Of a stretch of DNA of 64,000 nt, positions 1 through 10,884 are shown one piece after another. The stretch's first letter is position 1; each line of letters opens with the position of its first letter. Source of the DNA: Begonia masoniana (lineage: Eukaryota > Streptophyta > Magnoliopsida > Cucurbitales > Begoniaceae); contig CM039515.1 in assembly GCA_022432975.1 (NCBI GenBank), forward strand, positions 18,137,488 to 18,201,487, given 5' to 3'. The position numbers and the translations under genes were made by a program. The notes beneath the pieces are model-generated. The model was given only the letters and a program-made list of their open reading frames with translations, had not been told where the DNA came from and searched no databases.

Positions 1-175
1 AAATCACGTGGATGATTATGGACGAATGAGTCCAGTGGAGGAATAGGTCCGACGAATAAATCACATGGACGATTATGGACGAATGAGTCCCGTGGACGAA
101 TAGGTCTCGTGGGCGAATAAATCACGTGGACGATTATAGACGAATGAGTCCTGTGGACGAATGAATTATGTGGGC
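1..175. repeat. Tandem array, period 57-60, built on GTGGACGA
   Basis: Three imperfect copies start at about 1, 58 and 118. Each holds several GTGGACGA or TGGACGA cores with AAATCAC at the start. The same core array lies in the B LTRs at 8360-8580. It is part of the LTR, not an independent satellite as far as can be seen here. Confidence 0.8.
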
Positions 176-711
176 GAGAACTGTCATCCACGTTGCCTTC
201 TGTTTTCGTCGTCCACGCTGTCTGTCATTTCAGTCGTCCACGCCTCTTAAGGTTCTTGTCGTCCAAACCCGATAGAGAGAAATATCCTCCACTGTTTAAA
301 TTTGATGAAACCCAAGGGATATTTCCCTCTGTTTTAAACGTTCAACTCATTGTTTATTTAATGAAACTCGAGAGGTATTTCCTTCCGTTTCCATCGTCCA
401 AACCCGATAGAGAGAAATATCCTCCTCCACTACTTAAATTGATGAAATCGTAGAAGAACTAAGTGATTATTTATTCCTAGAGAAATTAAATGATAGAACC
501 CGATAGGAAAATTTATTCTCTGCCCATAGTTATTTTATTGTTTTTAGCATTTACCTTAAATTTAATTTTATTCGAGGTTTTCACACACGAATTGTCTTCC
601 GCTGATAGAAGTTGGTACCCGTGTACATACATGATGAAAAAGAATGAACGAAAGTTTAAATTTCACGTGATTTTTAGGAATAGTACAAGGGAAAAATTAA
701 GGGTCATTACA
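1..711 (+). repeat. 3' part of a family-B Gypsy LTR, cut by the window edge
   Basis: This matches the last third of the two B LTRs (about 8340-9263 and 34430-35338): the same GTGGACGA and CGTCCAC repeats, the same 'GAGAGGAAAA...TTCTCTGCC' stretch and a closing 'TTTTTAGGAATAGTAC' segment ending in CATTACA at 711. No primer-binding site follows, so it is a solo LTR or a 3' LTR, not a 5' LTR. Copia coding sequence begins within about 40 bases, so the LTR probably inserted into the Copia element or joined it by recombination. It is more diverged than the two B LTRs are from each other. Confidence 0.8.
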
Positions 712-746
712 TACACGAACAACAAATTAATGATCAAACACCACAT

Positions 747-2426
747 GATGAGATTGTTACGAATGAACCTAGAATAGATGAACCACTAGAAATACCATTA
801 AGAAGATTTGTAAATGAAAGAAGATCTACTATTTCTAATGATTATGTGGTTTATCTTCAAGAATTCGAATTTGACTTAGGACTTGATGATGATCCAATTT
901 TGTTTTCATAAGCCATGGAAAGTGAAAATTCTGGTAAATGGTTAGAAGACATGAAAGATGAGTTAAAATCAATGGAACAAAATAAAGTTTGGGAACTCGT
1001 CGAATTGCCTGAATGTTGTAAAAGAGTTGAGTGCAAATGGGTCTTTAAGACTAAATGCGACTCAAATGGCAATATCGAATGTAATAAAGCCAAACTCGTT
1101 GCCAAAGATTATACTCAGGAAGATGACATTGATTACAAAGAAACCTTTCTCCTATTTCGAAAAAGGATTCTCTCAGAATAATTATGGCAATGGTAGCTCT
1201 TTATAAATTAGAGCTCCATCAAATGGATGTGAAAATTGCCTTTTTGAATGAGAATTTAGACGAAGAAGTTTATATTGACCAACCTGAAGGTTTTAAAGTT
1301 GAAGAAATGAACACATGGTGTGTAAACTTAAGAAATCAATATATGGACTTAAACAAGCTTCCTGAAGATGGTATCTTAAGTTTAATGATACCATTATTTC
1401 TTTTGGATTTAAGGAAAACAGCGTTGATCGGTGTATATATCTAAAAGTTAGTGGGAGTAAGTTTATATTTCTGGTTCTGTTTGTTGATGATATCTTGCTG
1501 GCCGCTAATGATCTTGGTTTATTTTATGAAACTAAGAAATATCTCGATATGAACTTTGAAATGAAAAATATGGGAGAGACATCATATGTGATTGGAATTG
1601 AAATATTCCAGAATAGATCACAAGAATTATTGGGATTGTCTCAGAAAACATATATTAATAAAGTTCTAGAGAGATTTAGAATGGAAAAATGCTATGCAAG
1701 TGTTGTTCCAATTTAGAAAGGAGATAAGTTCAATCTCAATCAATGTCCAAAGAATGAAATGGAACGCACGCAAATGAAAAATATTCCTTATGCATCTATT
1801 GTGGGAAGCTTGATGTATGCACAGACTTGTACCAGGCCAGACATTAGTTTTGTTGTTGGAATGCTGGGCAAGTATCAAAGTAACCCAAGTATAGATCATT
1901 AGAAAGCTGTAAAGAAAGTACTAAGGCAATTATAAGGAACGAAGTATCGTATGCTCACCTATAAACGATCTGATTATCTTGAGGTGATCAGATATTCAGA
2001 TTCTGATTGACCGCTATGTCCACTATGGAGGCGGAGATTGTGGCATGCTTTGAGGCCACAATTCAGGGTTTATGGCTGTGGAACTTTATTTCAGGACTTG
2101 GAATTGTTGACAGTATCGCTAAGCTACTGAAAATTTATTGTGACAATTCCGCATCAGTCTTCTTTTCTAAAAACGACAAGTATTCCAAAGGTGCTAAACA
2201 CATAAAGTTGAAATACTTGACCGTTAAAGAAGAAGTTCAGAAACATAGTGTGTCAATAAAACACATAAGCACCAACCTTATGATTGCAGATCCGTTGACA
2301 AAAAGGATTGCCCCCAAAGACATTTACAGAACATGTCGAACGAATGGACATTACCGAATGTTAACTTTTATGTTTGTGTTCATTATATACTTGACACTCT
2401 TGAACTCGTTTATTGATAGTTTCTGA
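747..2426 (+). pseudogene. Ty1/Copia pol remnant (reverse transcriptase and RNase H)
   Basis: The translated pieces give the end of the integrase-RT linker (residues like RRSTISNDYVVYLQEF), then RT (KWLEDMKDELKSMEQNKVW, CKWVFKTK, LHQMDVKIAFLN), the FVDDILLA catalytic motif near 1480, and RNase H ending in ADPLTKRIAPK. This is the order of a plant Copia polyprotein. It is broken by an in-frame TAA at about 909 (CAA to TAA would explain it), a one-base loss near 1148, further stops and shifts around 1330-1440 and 1715-1980, and a missing block of RNase H at about 2006-2010 where SDSD jumps straight to TAMSTMEAE. Gag, protease and integrase are not visible upstream because the B-type LTR ends at 711. 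The element is non-functional. Confidence 0.92.
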
Positions 2427-2757
2427 TATACATTTATGAATCCTGTTTGATTAAGTTGAATGCATTCATAAATGAAATTATGAAGTTATGATATGAATAT
2501 GATCTGTCTTTAAGAAAAGATACTAATGTGGACCATTATGATATACCTTCTTATAGATCATATTGAGTATAAAATTAATATTGTGATACATGGGAGGGAC
2601 TGTGTCGCTATAATGACATATGACCACTATGATCCATATTAATTGTATACTTAATAGTGATATTATGTTTGATCAATATGATGACGAATTTGCATTATAT
2701 TATACGCATTATGAGTATGTGTATGTAAGATAATGTCATATAGGCCAAGTGAGAGAA
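2427..2757 (+). other. Copia 3' untranslated region with polypurine tract
   Basis: This AT-rich non-coding spacer lies between the RNase H stop and the 3' LTR. It ends in the purine-rich AAGTGAGAGAA (2747-2757) immediately before TGTTGGAG, the usual arrangement of a Copia polypurine tract and LTR start. Nothing else is recognisable. Confidence 0.7.
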
Positions 2758-3827
2758 TGTTGGAGTTTGGGCGATCCATCGCCCCTGATGGAGAAATGTT
2801 GAGTTGGAAAATTATGGGGCGATTGATCGCCTATGATGCTGGTGGGTGGGGCGCTCCATCGCCCCTACCACTGCTTTGCGAATGTTTATAGAGAGACCTC
2901 CGATCGATCGCCACTCATGGCCGAGCGATCAGCTCTCTTCCAACATTGGGGTGAAAGTGGCAGAGATATCGCCGATCGATCGCAGGAAAACTGCAATCGA
3001 TCGCCCCTCTAGCTTTGCAAAATTTTGGTTGATGGCAAAGGTATCGCCTATCGATCGCCGCTCATGGGCGATCGATTGGCCCTACTACTGTTCTGCTGTG
3101 ATAAACACCCTAATGACTCTAAAATTTTTGATACTCAAACGTCAACTTAAGAACTCCACGTGATGTGGCCCATATGTGTGCAAATCCTATTGGTTAAGGT
3201 ATTTTGTTTTTATTGATGAATTGATTAATTTGATGGAAATTAATCTTTATGTATAAAGTAAAAAATGAAATTGGTCCTCTCTCGACCTACCTGAATGCAT
3301 ACGGTAGTGTTCTCCATGAAAACCATCACTTAAGAAACTTAAAGGTTAAGGGAGAGAAATTATTTTATGGTCTCATGGAGAAAGGTAAGTGATTGTCTTG
3401 CTAAAGTAGACTTGTGAAAATCAATTAGTTCATGATCCTGACATTTCTCTGTGATGAAAATGAGAAACAATTAAGAAAAATGCTAATTGGTTGTTGTCCC
3501 AAGGGAAAATCCATCAAACAAATCTACTTTAAATATGTTAGGATTTGCATAATTGGCAAGGATTCAGGAATTGTTCTAGATCTTGCTAGTTAGGCTTTGC
3601 TTTTGCACGTTGGGATGTTTAATTTAGATTTTTCCACCAAATATTGATTTTCAAAATCAAATTTAAGGGAACTTGATTTTGATTTGGTAAAATTTTAGGG
3701 ATTTTAGTTTCTTTCCCTAAATTATCAGGATGGTACAGAAATGTACAACAAAAATTTTTGGATTCTCCAACTGATTGATCACAGTGGTAGAATTACAGCA
3801 AATTAGCGCACATGACTCGAGAACGGC
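2758..3827 (+). repeat. Copia 3' LTR, right end not resolved
   Basis: It starts TGTTGGAG directly after the polypurine tract. No 5' LTR of this element is in the window, so the right end cannot be fixed by comparison. The LTR may continue past solo LTR A, which interrupts this region at 3828. The first 340 bases carry an array of GATCGATCGCC motifs that also occurs in unrelated Gypsy LTRs of this window. Positions 3100-3827 are AT-rich with no coding signal. Confidence 0.6.
2768..3095. promoter_or_regulatory. GCGATCGATCGCC motif array in the Copia LTR
   Basis: About eight full or partial copies of the palindrome occur, for example GGGCGATCCATCGCCCC, CCGATCGATCGCC, GCAATCGATCGCCCC and GGGCGATCGATTGGCC. 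Each could form a hairpin, and neighbouring copies could pair with each other. The regulatory role is inferred only from its position inside the LTR and its recurrence in other LTR families. Confidence 0.55.
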
Positions 3828-6263
3828 TGTAACACTTGGAATTGTTCCTAACATGGGTAGCCTTAAATTAGAAATGTTATGGGAGTTTAATTATTCAAGA
3901 TCTATGAGATGCATTGAAGTGTGGAATGGAAGAGAAGGAAGAGTGGTGGATTGGTTGAAAAGTCAAAATGGAATGTTGAAAATTCAAAGGAAAAGTGACT
4001 AATAGGAATTGAGAAAAGTTTTTGATATAAAATGAAATATGAAAAGAAAATAGAGTTTAGGATGTAGCATTCACGTTGGAGGGATTAAAGGAGTGAAGGG
4101 GGAGGTGTGATTAAATTATAAAAAGAAGAAAATGTGGGGTAAAATTTAAAAGTAAAATATGGTGTAGGTTAAAATGAGAATTAGTCTTCTTCTCCCTCAT
4201 TTTCTTCCACGATCTCCCTTCCTCCATTGCTGCATCTTCTTTCCTTCTTCTCATCTAGGGTTTGCAAGGTTTTAAGGTAAAATTGATTGGGTTTTTGGTT
4301 TATTACATTTAGATGTTGATTTGTGGTAGTTTTAAGGTGTTTTTGGAGGGTTTGGTTAGGGTTTGGAAAACCCTAACCATGAGGTCCGAATTTTCGGTTT
4401 CAAATGTTAGATTTCTTTCCAAATTTTATGTTTTAGTTGTTGAATGGATTAGTTTAGGTGGTTTATGGAGTTAGAATGACGATTTGGTGGAAGATTGTGA
4501 AAAACCGGTTTTTAGAGCAAATGGTGCCGGTTTTGTTTTTGTATTTCCGATTTGGCCAATGTGTTTGGTTGGTTATTTTAAGTATTTCAATGGATAGTAG
4601 ACGTGTAGAGATTTACGAAATGGGGTGGCAAGTCGAAATCCGTTGGAAAACGAATAAGTTGTTATGGCCATTAGAAGTTTGACGATAGGAAATGGGGGTA
4701 AAATCGGGTTTGATGTATTGGTTTGAATAATTGGTTAAAAAATGTGTTTAGATTTAAGTTAGAAAAATGTTTAGATAAATTCCTTAGAATTTTCCTAGGT
4801 TTATGCTAAGCTATTTCTTATATTTGATAGGTTATAGAGCGAGTGAATTTATTGGACAAAATAAGCAAACAATTAACGAGCAGTCAAGTAAGTAGTGGTT
4901 GCTATCCTTTCGCCTTTGGGCCTACACCATAGAACGGTAGGGTCAATGGTTATTTATTTCGTGTTGTGGTGTTGTATATTCGTTGACATGCATCATGGTT
5001 TTGCACGAGTTTGTTGCATAGTTTGTTTGTGAGCGTGAAATGTAATTAGATAAAGTAAATTAAAATATGCATTTTGATTACCGTGCCTTGTCGGGATTAC
5101 GTGCTGGAGTGTAGCACCCCAGAGGAACCTCTATGAAAGATGACCGGCTAAAATATGCATCTTGATTAGTGTGCCTTGTCGGGATTATGTGCTGGAGTGT
5201 AGCACCTCGAGGGAACCTCTATAAAGGATGACTGGCTAAATGGTGGTTTTGGGAATGGCCATCCTGTACGATTATAGGATGTGAGCTTACCCGATCCACA
5301 TGGCTTATTAAATGACCGGTTAAAATACATAAAGGTGGTTCTGGGAATTGCCGTCCTGTACGATTATAGGATGTGAGCTTACCCGATGCACATGGCTTAT
5401 TAAATGACCGGCTAAAATACGTAAAGGTGGTTCTGGGAATGGCCGTCATGTACGATTATAGGATGTGAGCTTACCCGATCCACACGGCTTATGAAATGAT
5501 TAAAGCAACGAACAGCAAATAAGCACAACTGAGTGTTAGAAATTGCATGTGTTAGGTTTGATTGCATTGTGTTGTCGCATCCGTTATTCCTTACTTGCTA
5601 AGCATTATGCTTACGTTTTGTGTTCTATGGTGTAGGTGACGAAGTATATTCAGGTGAGGTTGAGTGCGAGGATCAGGACTAGGAGCAGTCAGTGATCCAC
5701 GGGGCACGCCGGTGCAGGCAATTGTCGGGGCGCTTCGACCTGGTTCTCGGGATGTGTGGTTTGTGTTTGGGGTTTGATAGCTTGTGGTTGTTTTTGTTAA
5801 ATTTGTTTTGGTGTAAATATTTATGGTTTGACACAATTGTGGATTTGGGTTAGATGTTTTATATATATCTTTATAGGTTTTTGGGGTTTTGCAAATTATA
5901 GGCGTTATGCCGCTTGTTTTGGTTTTAAAACAAATGACGTCTGGTTTAGTTTCTCTATTTTTTTATTACACGTTTTAAGCCGGTTTTTCAAGATTTTTAC
6001 GGGACACGGAGTTAAGGGTGTTGGGATTGTGTGGTAAAAATTTTAGAATTTTTGGAGGTGTTTGGCTTGAAGAAAAATGAAGAAAAGTGAGAAAATGTGG
6101 AAAAAACATCAAAATTTGGCATGTAGGCGCGCTGGCACCCGAGTAAACGTCAAAATTTACATTGAGTCAAAAATTTATCAAAAATTATTTTAAACGTCGT
6201 TTTAAACACGATTTGGGTTAGCAAAGTAGCGCACCGAGCGGGAGTGGGTTCGGGGGTGTTAAA
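3828..6263 (+). mobile_element. Solo LTR A (Ty3/Gypsy)
   Basis: It begins TGTAACACTTGG and ends GGGGGTGTTAAA, with near-matching five-base flanks ACGGC (3823-3827) and ACAGC (6264-6268). No primer-binding site or gag follows, so it is a solo LTR left by recombination between two LTRs. Its 3' part resembles the LTR of element H (59480-61471): both contain CACGCCGG/TATGCCGG-type sequence and the closing 'AGCAAAGTAGCGCACCGAGC'. It carries the conserved LTR block: GTAAGT at 4888, a GCC-TTT-GGGC hairpin at about 4912, a TAAGCAT-T-ATGCTTA hairpin at 5599-5613 and TGTAGGTGA at 5631-5639. Confidence 0.85.
5060..5510. repeat. Two tandem arrays inside solo LTR A (periods 88 and 92)
   Basis: An 88-base unit starting near TAAAATATGCAT and containing GTGCCTTGTCGGGATTA is repeated twice (5083 and 5171). 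A 92-base unit starting GGTGGTT is repeated at 5242, 5334 and 5426, each with GTACGATTATAGGATGTGAG. Both arrays lie between the donor-like and acceptor-like sites of the LTR. Confidence 0.85.
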
Positions 6264-6941
6264 ACAGCTGCATTATATCGTCTCCTTGTGGATCAATGTA
6301 AATCATATGATCTTGATGAACACCAGTGAAACAGAAAAACTAAACTAAATAAATAAATTTTATAAATATTTAACCGATGTCGTTCGCGAAGAAACTTCTT
6401 CAAACAGATATTGAATACTGTCTACTTTGAAGAGTTCTTTAGATAAACGAAAAAAAGAGTCGGAGTTAGAGAGTAAACGCGATGAAAAGTGCAAATTAGA
6501 AAGACAAGACTCAAAAACAAATGAAAATTCGTAAACATAAAGCTTACTGATCTACGAATCATAATACCTATAGAAAAATTGAAGAAAAAAAGGATGAAAG
6601 TAATTATACTAGCAGAAACTGAAAATACAAACTTACCAGGCTTCGGCCAATTTGCGCAGAACAAAGTTTGTTGAAGTTTGAACACGAGAAAGAGGGAGAG
6701 AGCGCGGGCGTCATATTTATAGTAATTGAAAATGGGCCTCAAAAGTTGGCTTGGGCATTACATTTGAACAAGAGGTCGACCTTTAAATATAATATGTTGA
6801 AAAAATTATAGTTTTTTATTTTTTATTTTCAAAAAATAAATATAAAAATTAAACATTAACTTCATTTAACTATGTTTTTTTTTAAAAAAATATACTTCTA
6901 AAATTACAATATAAAAAAATTGAGTAATGTTATGTCTATCC
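6264..6941 (-). other. Non-repeat stretch with a possible gene 5' end on the minus strand
   Basis: Read on the minus strand, this contains TATAAATATGA (plus 6711-6721), then a pyrimidine-rich leader, then CTG/GTAAGTTTG (near 6630-6640), a good plant splice donor. Near 6264-6330 the minus strand reads MIYIDPQGDDIMQL up to solo LTR A, and would continue for a few codons (FSSHVR, then a stop) on the far side at 3827 if the LTR were removed. I do not recognise the protein. It could be the start of a host gene or a captured fragment, or chance. Positions 6800-6936 are AT-rich and featureless. Confidence 0.3.
6937..6941. other. Target site duplication of element B (left)
   Basis: TATCC directly precedes the B 5' LTR and is repeated exactly at 35339-35343 after the 3' LTR. 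This ties the two LTRs to one insertion event. Confidence 0.85.
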
Positions 6942-9263
6942 TGTAACATCCGGAATTTTTGTATTATGACTTTTGTGCGATATTAATGAATAAAAAAATG
7001 TTGAAGAAATTGTAGGGAAAAACCAAACTAAAGTTCAACCAAGAAAAACACTTAGTTGGAAACCAATGGAGGGGCAAACTAGGAAAGGAAAGAGGGTAGT
7101 TGGGAGAATCCAATAAAAAGGAGACATGTGGCAAAGCTTGTGGAAGAAGCTGCTTTCCTTGCTTCTTCTCTCCCTTACGTGAAATCACTTTCATTTTCAT
7201 ACTTCCTTTTATATTCTTTCATCGCCGAGAAGAAACCCTTCCCTCCTTCTCACGAAATTTCTCTCCTCCCTTAAAGTTGGCCACATTTCAGTCATCTTTA
7301 AAGCTCCTAAGGTGACAACGCTCAAGCGAGGTACTTGGATTTCTAAGGACAAGAGGTAAGTTCTCGTGACTTACTCTGGCCGATTGGCCTATACCATAAG
7401 TCAGAATTCGTGTTGAAGATTGTTTGGTGCTATGTTTGTTTAATCGCTTTGGTTGGGTAGATTAGGTTTGATTGTTTTATAGGTTAAATGTTGTGAGATT
7501 TTGATGGTATACTCGTTATGTATGTTTTATTGTATATTGAATTGCTCATGCATCATGGTTTTAAAACGGCAAGAAAATGAATTTACGCATCAGTTTCATG
7601 AAAAGAAAATGCATGTAAAGGCAAGTAAAGTATCACAGTAAACAACCATGGCATGAGGTTATCAGGAATGAGGTTCAGACTTGGCGTTCCGTGGTGAGCG
7701 GGTTTTCCTCCCTTCAGATGGTGTGGGATGTCTAACCGCTTGACGTGCCCTATCCATCTGTCGAACGTTTTCGATAACCATAAACTGACACGTACTGATA
7801 AATGAAATGATATGGACGGCTTTCATGAAAACTACATATACATGTTCATGCAAAGCATATAGGTAGAACTTGCTGAGATTTTTATCTCATAGGTGTCCTT
7901 ATGGTGTAGGTGACTACGAGCAAGGTGAGGACGATGTCCCTCCACCTGACGAGCCTGCAGTTTGATGAAGGATGCTCGTGGGAGCGTGCTGGCATAGTCG
8001 ATGCTAATACAACCCGTGGGAGCTATAGGTTAAATGTTTTTGAGGTTTTGGGATTTATAGGGGTTGATGGGTGAAAAAATAGAATGAACTATTTAGAGCA
8101 CATTTTAGGGTGTTTGATGTCTGGATAGTGTGGATATAAAATTGATGAAATGGAAGATGATTTTTTGATGTTTAATGTTTCTGGAAACTTCTAGGTGAAT
8201 GGTGTGTAGGTACAAGGGAAAATAATGTGAAGGCAGCTCTCTAGACAAAATCCAGAGAGCTAGCCGATCGATCGCCAGCAAGGGGCGATCGATCGGGTAA
8301 CGCATGATTTAGAGTAGGAATTCTTAAAATTTTAGTTAATTATTTTATAAGAGAAAGTCATCGTCCAAAGTCTGTGGACGATAAGGTCCAGTTAAGTATT
8401 TTATAAGAGACAGTCATCGTCCAAAGTCTGTGGACGATAAGGTTCAGTTAAGTATTCTGACAGGAAAGTCAGCGTCCACAGTCAGCTTCCAAAGTCTGTG
8501 GATGATGAGTTTATGTAGCCGTGGACAATGAAGTCACGTGGACTGGGGACGATAAAGTCACGTGGTCCGTGGACGAATGAGACGAAACTCGAGTGGAATT
8601 TATTCCCCGTCTGCTTTATAGGACGATAAATTTTAGTTAAGTATTCTGGCAGAAAAACTCAGTCGTCCACACTGACTACTGTTTTTAGTCGTTCACACTG
8701 ACTACTGTTTTCAGTCGTCCACACTGACTACTGTTTTCAGTTGTCCACACTGCCTACAGTTTCAGTCGTCCACATTGACTATTGTTTCAAACGTCCACGC
8801 CTTCTTATGTTTTGTCGTCCACGCCTCCTAAGGCTTTTGTTGTCCAAACCAATAGAGAGAATTATTTATCCCGACCATTGTTCAAATTTATGAAACTCGA
8901 GAGGAAAAATACTGTTCCTTCGATGAAGCCCGAGAGGAAAAACTTAATTCTCTGCCTATCTTTATTGTTTTAGTATTGACGCTTAAGTTTAAATTATTAC
9001 CGAAGTTTCCACAATTAGATAGACTTCCGCTGAATAAAGTAATTAGTCTTTGAATGTTGGTAGATACGGATTTAATGTCTGAGTCTATTCTCTCACGATT
9101 GATGAACGAATCAAAAGGAAAATGAATCGATAAATGAAAAATGAATATTGTATGAGAATAGACGAGGGTAATAGGCAAGTTTACTTATAAGGATGGAAAA
9201 GAAAAGTTCAAATTTTACAAGATTTTTAGGAATAGTACGAGGGGAAATTTACGGGGTGTTACA
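6942..9263 (+). repeat. Element B 5' LTR
   Basis: The 2322-base LTR starts TGTAACATCC and ends GGGGTGTTACA, followed by the primer-binding site. It carries the shared LTR block: AAGAGGTAAG at 7351, GGCC-GATT-GGCC at 7378-7389, TGAGAT-TTTT-ATCTCA at 7874-7889 and GTGTAGGTGA at 7904-7913. Near 8240-8300 a CTCTCTAG...CCAGAGAG stem is followed by two GATCGATCG palindromes. The rest is the GTGGACGA/CGTCCAC region and the end segment. Confidence 0.92.
8353..8840. repeat. Opposed GTGGACGA and TCGTCCAC arrays in the B LTR
   Basis: The left half (to about 8580) repeats GTGGACGATA/GTGGACGAAT on the plus strand. The right half (8650-8840) repeats CGTCCACACTGACTACTG about five times, the reverse complement core. 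A transcript across both halves could fold into a long imperfect hairpin. The same arrangement is present at 34450-34920 in the 3' LTR. Confidence 0.8.
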
Positions 9264-9267
9264 GTTG

Positions 9268-9279
9268 TGGTATCAGAGC
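9268..9279 (+). other. Element B primer-binding site
   Basis: TGGTATCAGAGC lies four bases after the LTR. It is complementary to the 3' end of plant initiator methionine tRNA, the standard primer of these elements. Confidence 0.92.
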
Positions 9280-9424
9280 TACCGGGTTTTAAAATCGGTT
9301 CTGTAGACTGCTCGACTGCGCAAGCCACTACACAGACATGCTTCTTCAAACTGTAAGCACGTTATATGCTTTCATTGTTTTTGTTTCTTAGATTTATTGT
9401 TTCTAACTTGTATAGGTTTATAAA

Positions 9425-10877
9425 ATGGTGCGTTGAGGAAATGATAGGGATGAGAGAGATGATACAATAGACCAGTTGAGAGAGTTTATAGCTCAACAAT
9501 TCCAACACTTAGAACGACAGACACAACACATGGAAAGACAATCCCAACAACTGGACACTTTGATAAACCATGAGGGCAATAGAATTCAGGAGGTGGCAGC
9601 TCCCAGTAATCGAGGAATGGAGAGGTTTCAAAGATTACAGCCCCTGGTGTTCAATGGACAATCTTCGGATCCCTCTTTAGCCGAGGAGTGGATTCGGACC
9701 ATGGAGGACATGTTGTCTTATGCGAGTATAGAGGATAGGGAGAAAGTCGCGTTTGTCACCTATCATTTGGCTCTAGATGCCCGTTTCTAGTGGGATACGA
9801 TCAAGACAACCACAGATGTGACCGTGATGAATTGGGAACGGTTTAAAGCGGTGTTTTATGACAAATACTTTAGTCATACGATACGGGAGGCAAAAATGAT
9901 GAAGTTCATGAAGTTGAGACAAACTAGTTCAGTTGTCGAATACGTCAGAAGGTTTGAGGCCCTATCCTGATTCGCACCACGCCAGGTCAGCGTTAATGAA
10001 GACAAAGTGCGTCGGTTTATGCAAGGGCTAAATCATGATATCTGAAAAAGTATCATCATATTAGGGGTGCTGAATGTACTCTATGCTGAGATTGTGGCCA
10101 GGACACTAGAAATTGAGGCTGCTGAGCAGACGTACGTCAAACCGAGGGAGCCGGCTAGAGGGTTCTTTCGAGAAATTCAGCCTAGACCTCAGAATAAAGG
10201 CTGGCAACTGAGAGCACAGCCACAACAACAAAGAGGTACTAAGAGGCCCTATGATGGTAAGGGTGACCAGGGCAAGGGGAAGCAAGTCTAAGAGGCTATT
10301 CAGAAGCCTATTTGTCCTAAGTGCCAGAAGGAACATTACGGCGCTTGTTGATTGGGCACAAACAGTTGTTACAGATGTGGGGAGGTAGGCCATTTTGCTC
10401 AGAACTGTCCAAGGACGGCTACCGACCAGAAAAGAGTTGCCCCGAGAATTTTTGCTTTCATTGAACCTGGCGATGTTGACGACGAGGCCTAGCCCTCCGT
10501 TATTGCAGGTACTATTTTGATCATGGGAGTAGCCGTATTTTCATTGATAGAAACGGGTGCTACGCACTCTTTTATTTCCACTGCATGCGTAGCTAGACTG
10601 AAGATAGTGCCTGAGTTAGCAGAGTACGAGTATCGAGTAACGCTGCCTTTAGGGGAGTTTATGCAGTCAGATCACATCCTCCAGGGCAATGTCGTCTCTG
10701 TAGGGAACAATACCCTTTATGCCCGGTTGATAGTTATGGGCATAGAGCGATATGATCTTATCTTGGGGATGGATTGGCTATCTTGCCACTTCGCCACCAT
10801 TGACAGCCGATTCGGGTTGGTGACTTTTCAGTCCCCGGGTAAAGAGGAGTTCGTGATCGACGTATATCCAGGTACAG
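9425..10877 (+). pseudogene. Element B gag and protease, interrupted by seven stops
   Basis: Gag forms the capsid and protease cuts the polyprotein. One frame runs from ATG at 9425 with no frameshift. It shows the Tekay-type gag core (ERFQRLQPLVFNGQ, AEEWIRTMEDML, FYDKYFSHTIR), a zinc knuckle CYRCGEVGHFAQNC near 10370 and the protease region with THSFIS and YDLILGMDWLS. In-frame stops are at 9434, 9788, 9968, 10043, 10289, 10349 and 10490. The protease catalytic motif reads LIETGATHSF: glutamate (10550-10552) replaces the aspartate seen in elements C and E. After the protease the frame jumps from KEEF directly to VIDVYPGT, which normally lies upstream of RT, so a linker is missing before the nested DNA begins. 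Confidence 0.9.
10847..10877 (+). repeat. 31-base direct repeat, left copy
   Basis: The 31 bases from GAGTTCGTGATC to CAGGTACAG are identical to 20663-20693. The copies bracket the whole foreign block inside B (Cassandra, C, D, inverted repeat). This is much longer than the five-base duplication made by LTR integrases. Confidence 0.9.
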
Positions 10878-10884
10878 AGATTAC

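Noticed and set aside
2768..3095. GCGATCGC-like palindromes as a sign of bacterial (cyanobacterial) contamination
   Set aside because: The motif lies inside plant retrotransposon LTRs and recurs in several families with plant-type flanks.
2846..3163. Open frame of 105 codons rich in PIDR repeats in the Copia LTR
   Set aside because: The peptide repeat is simply the GATCGATCGCC palindrome translated. It lies within an LTR.
6422..6742. Minus-strand open frame of 106 codons as a gene
   Set aside because: Hydrophobic low-complexity translation that overlaps a likely promoter, leader and splice donor. No family is recognised.
9268..9279. tRNA genes, suggested by several matches to initiator methionine tRNA
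   Set aside because: Only about 12 bases match and each lies next to an LTR, so they are primer-binding sites.
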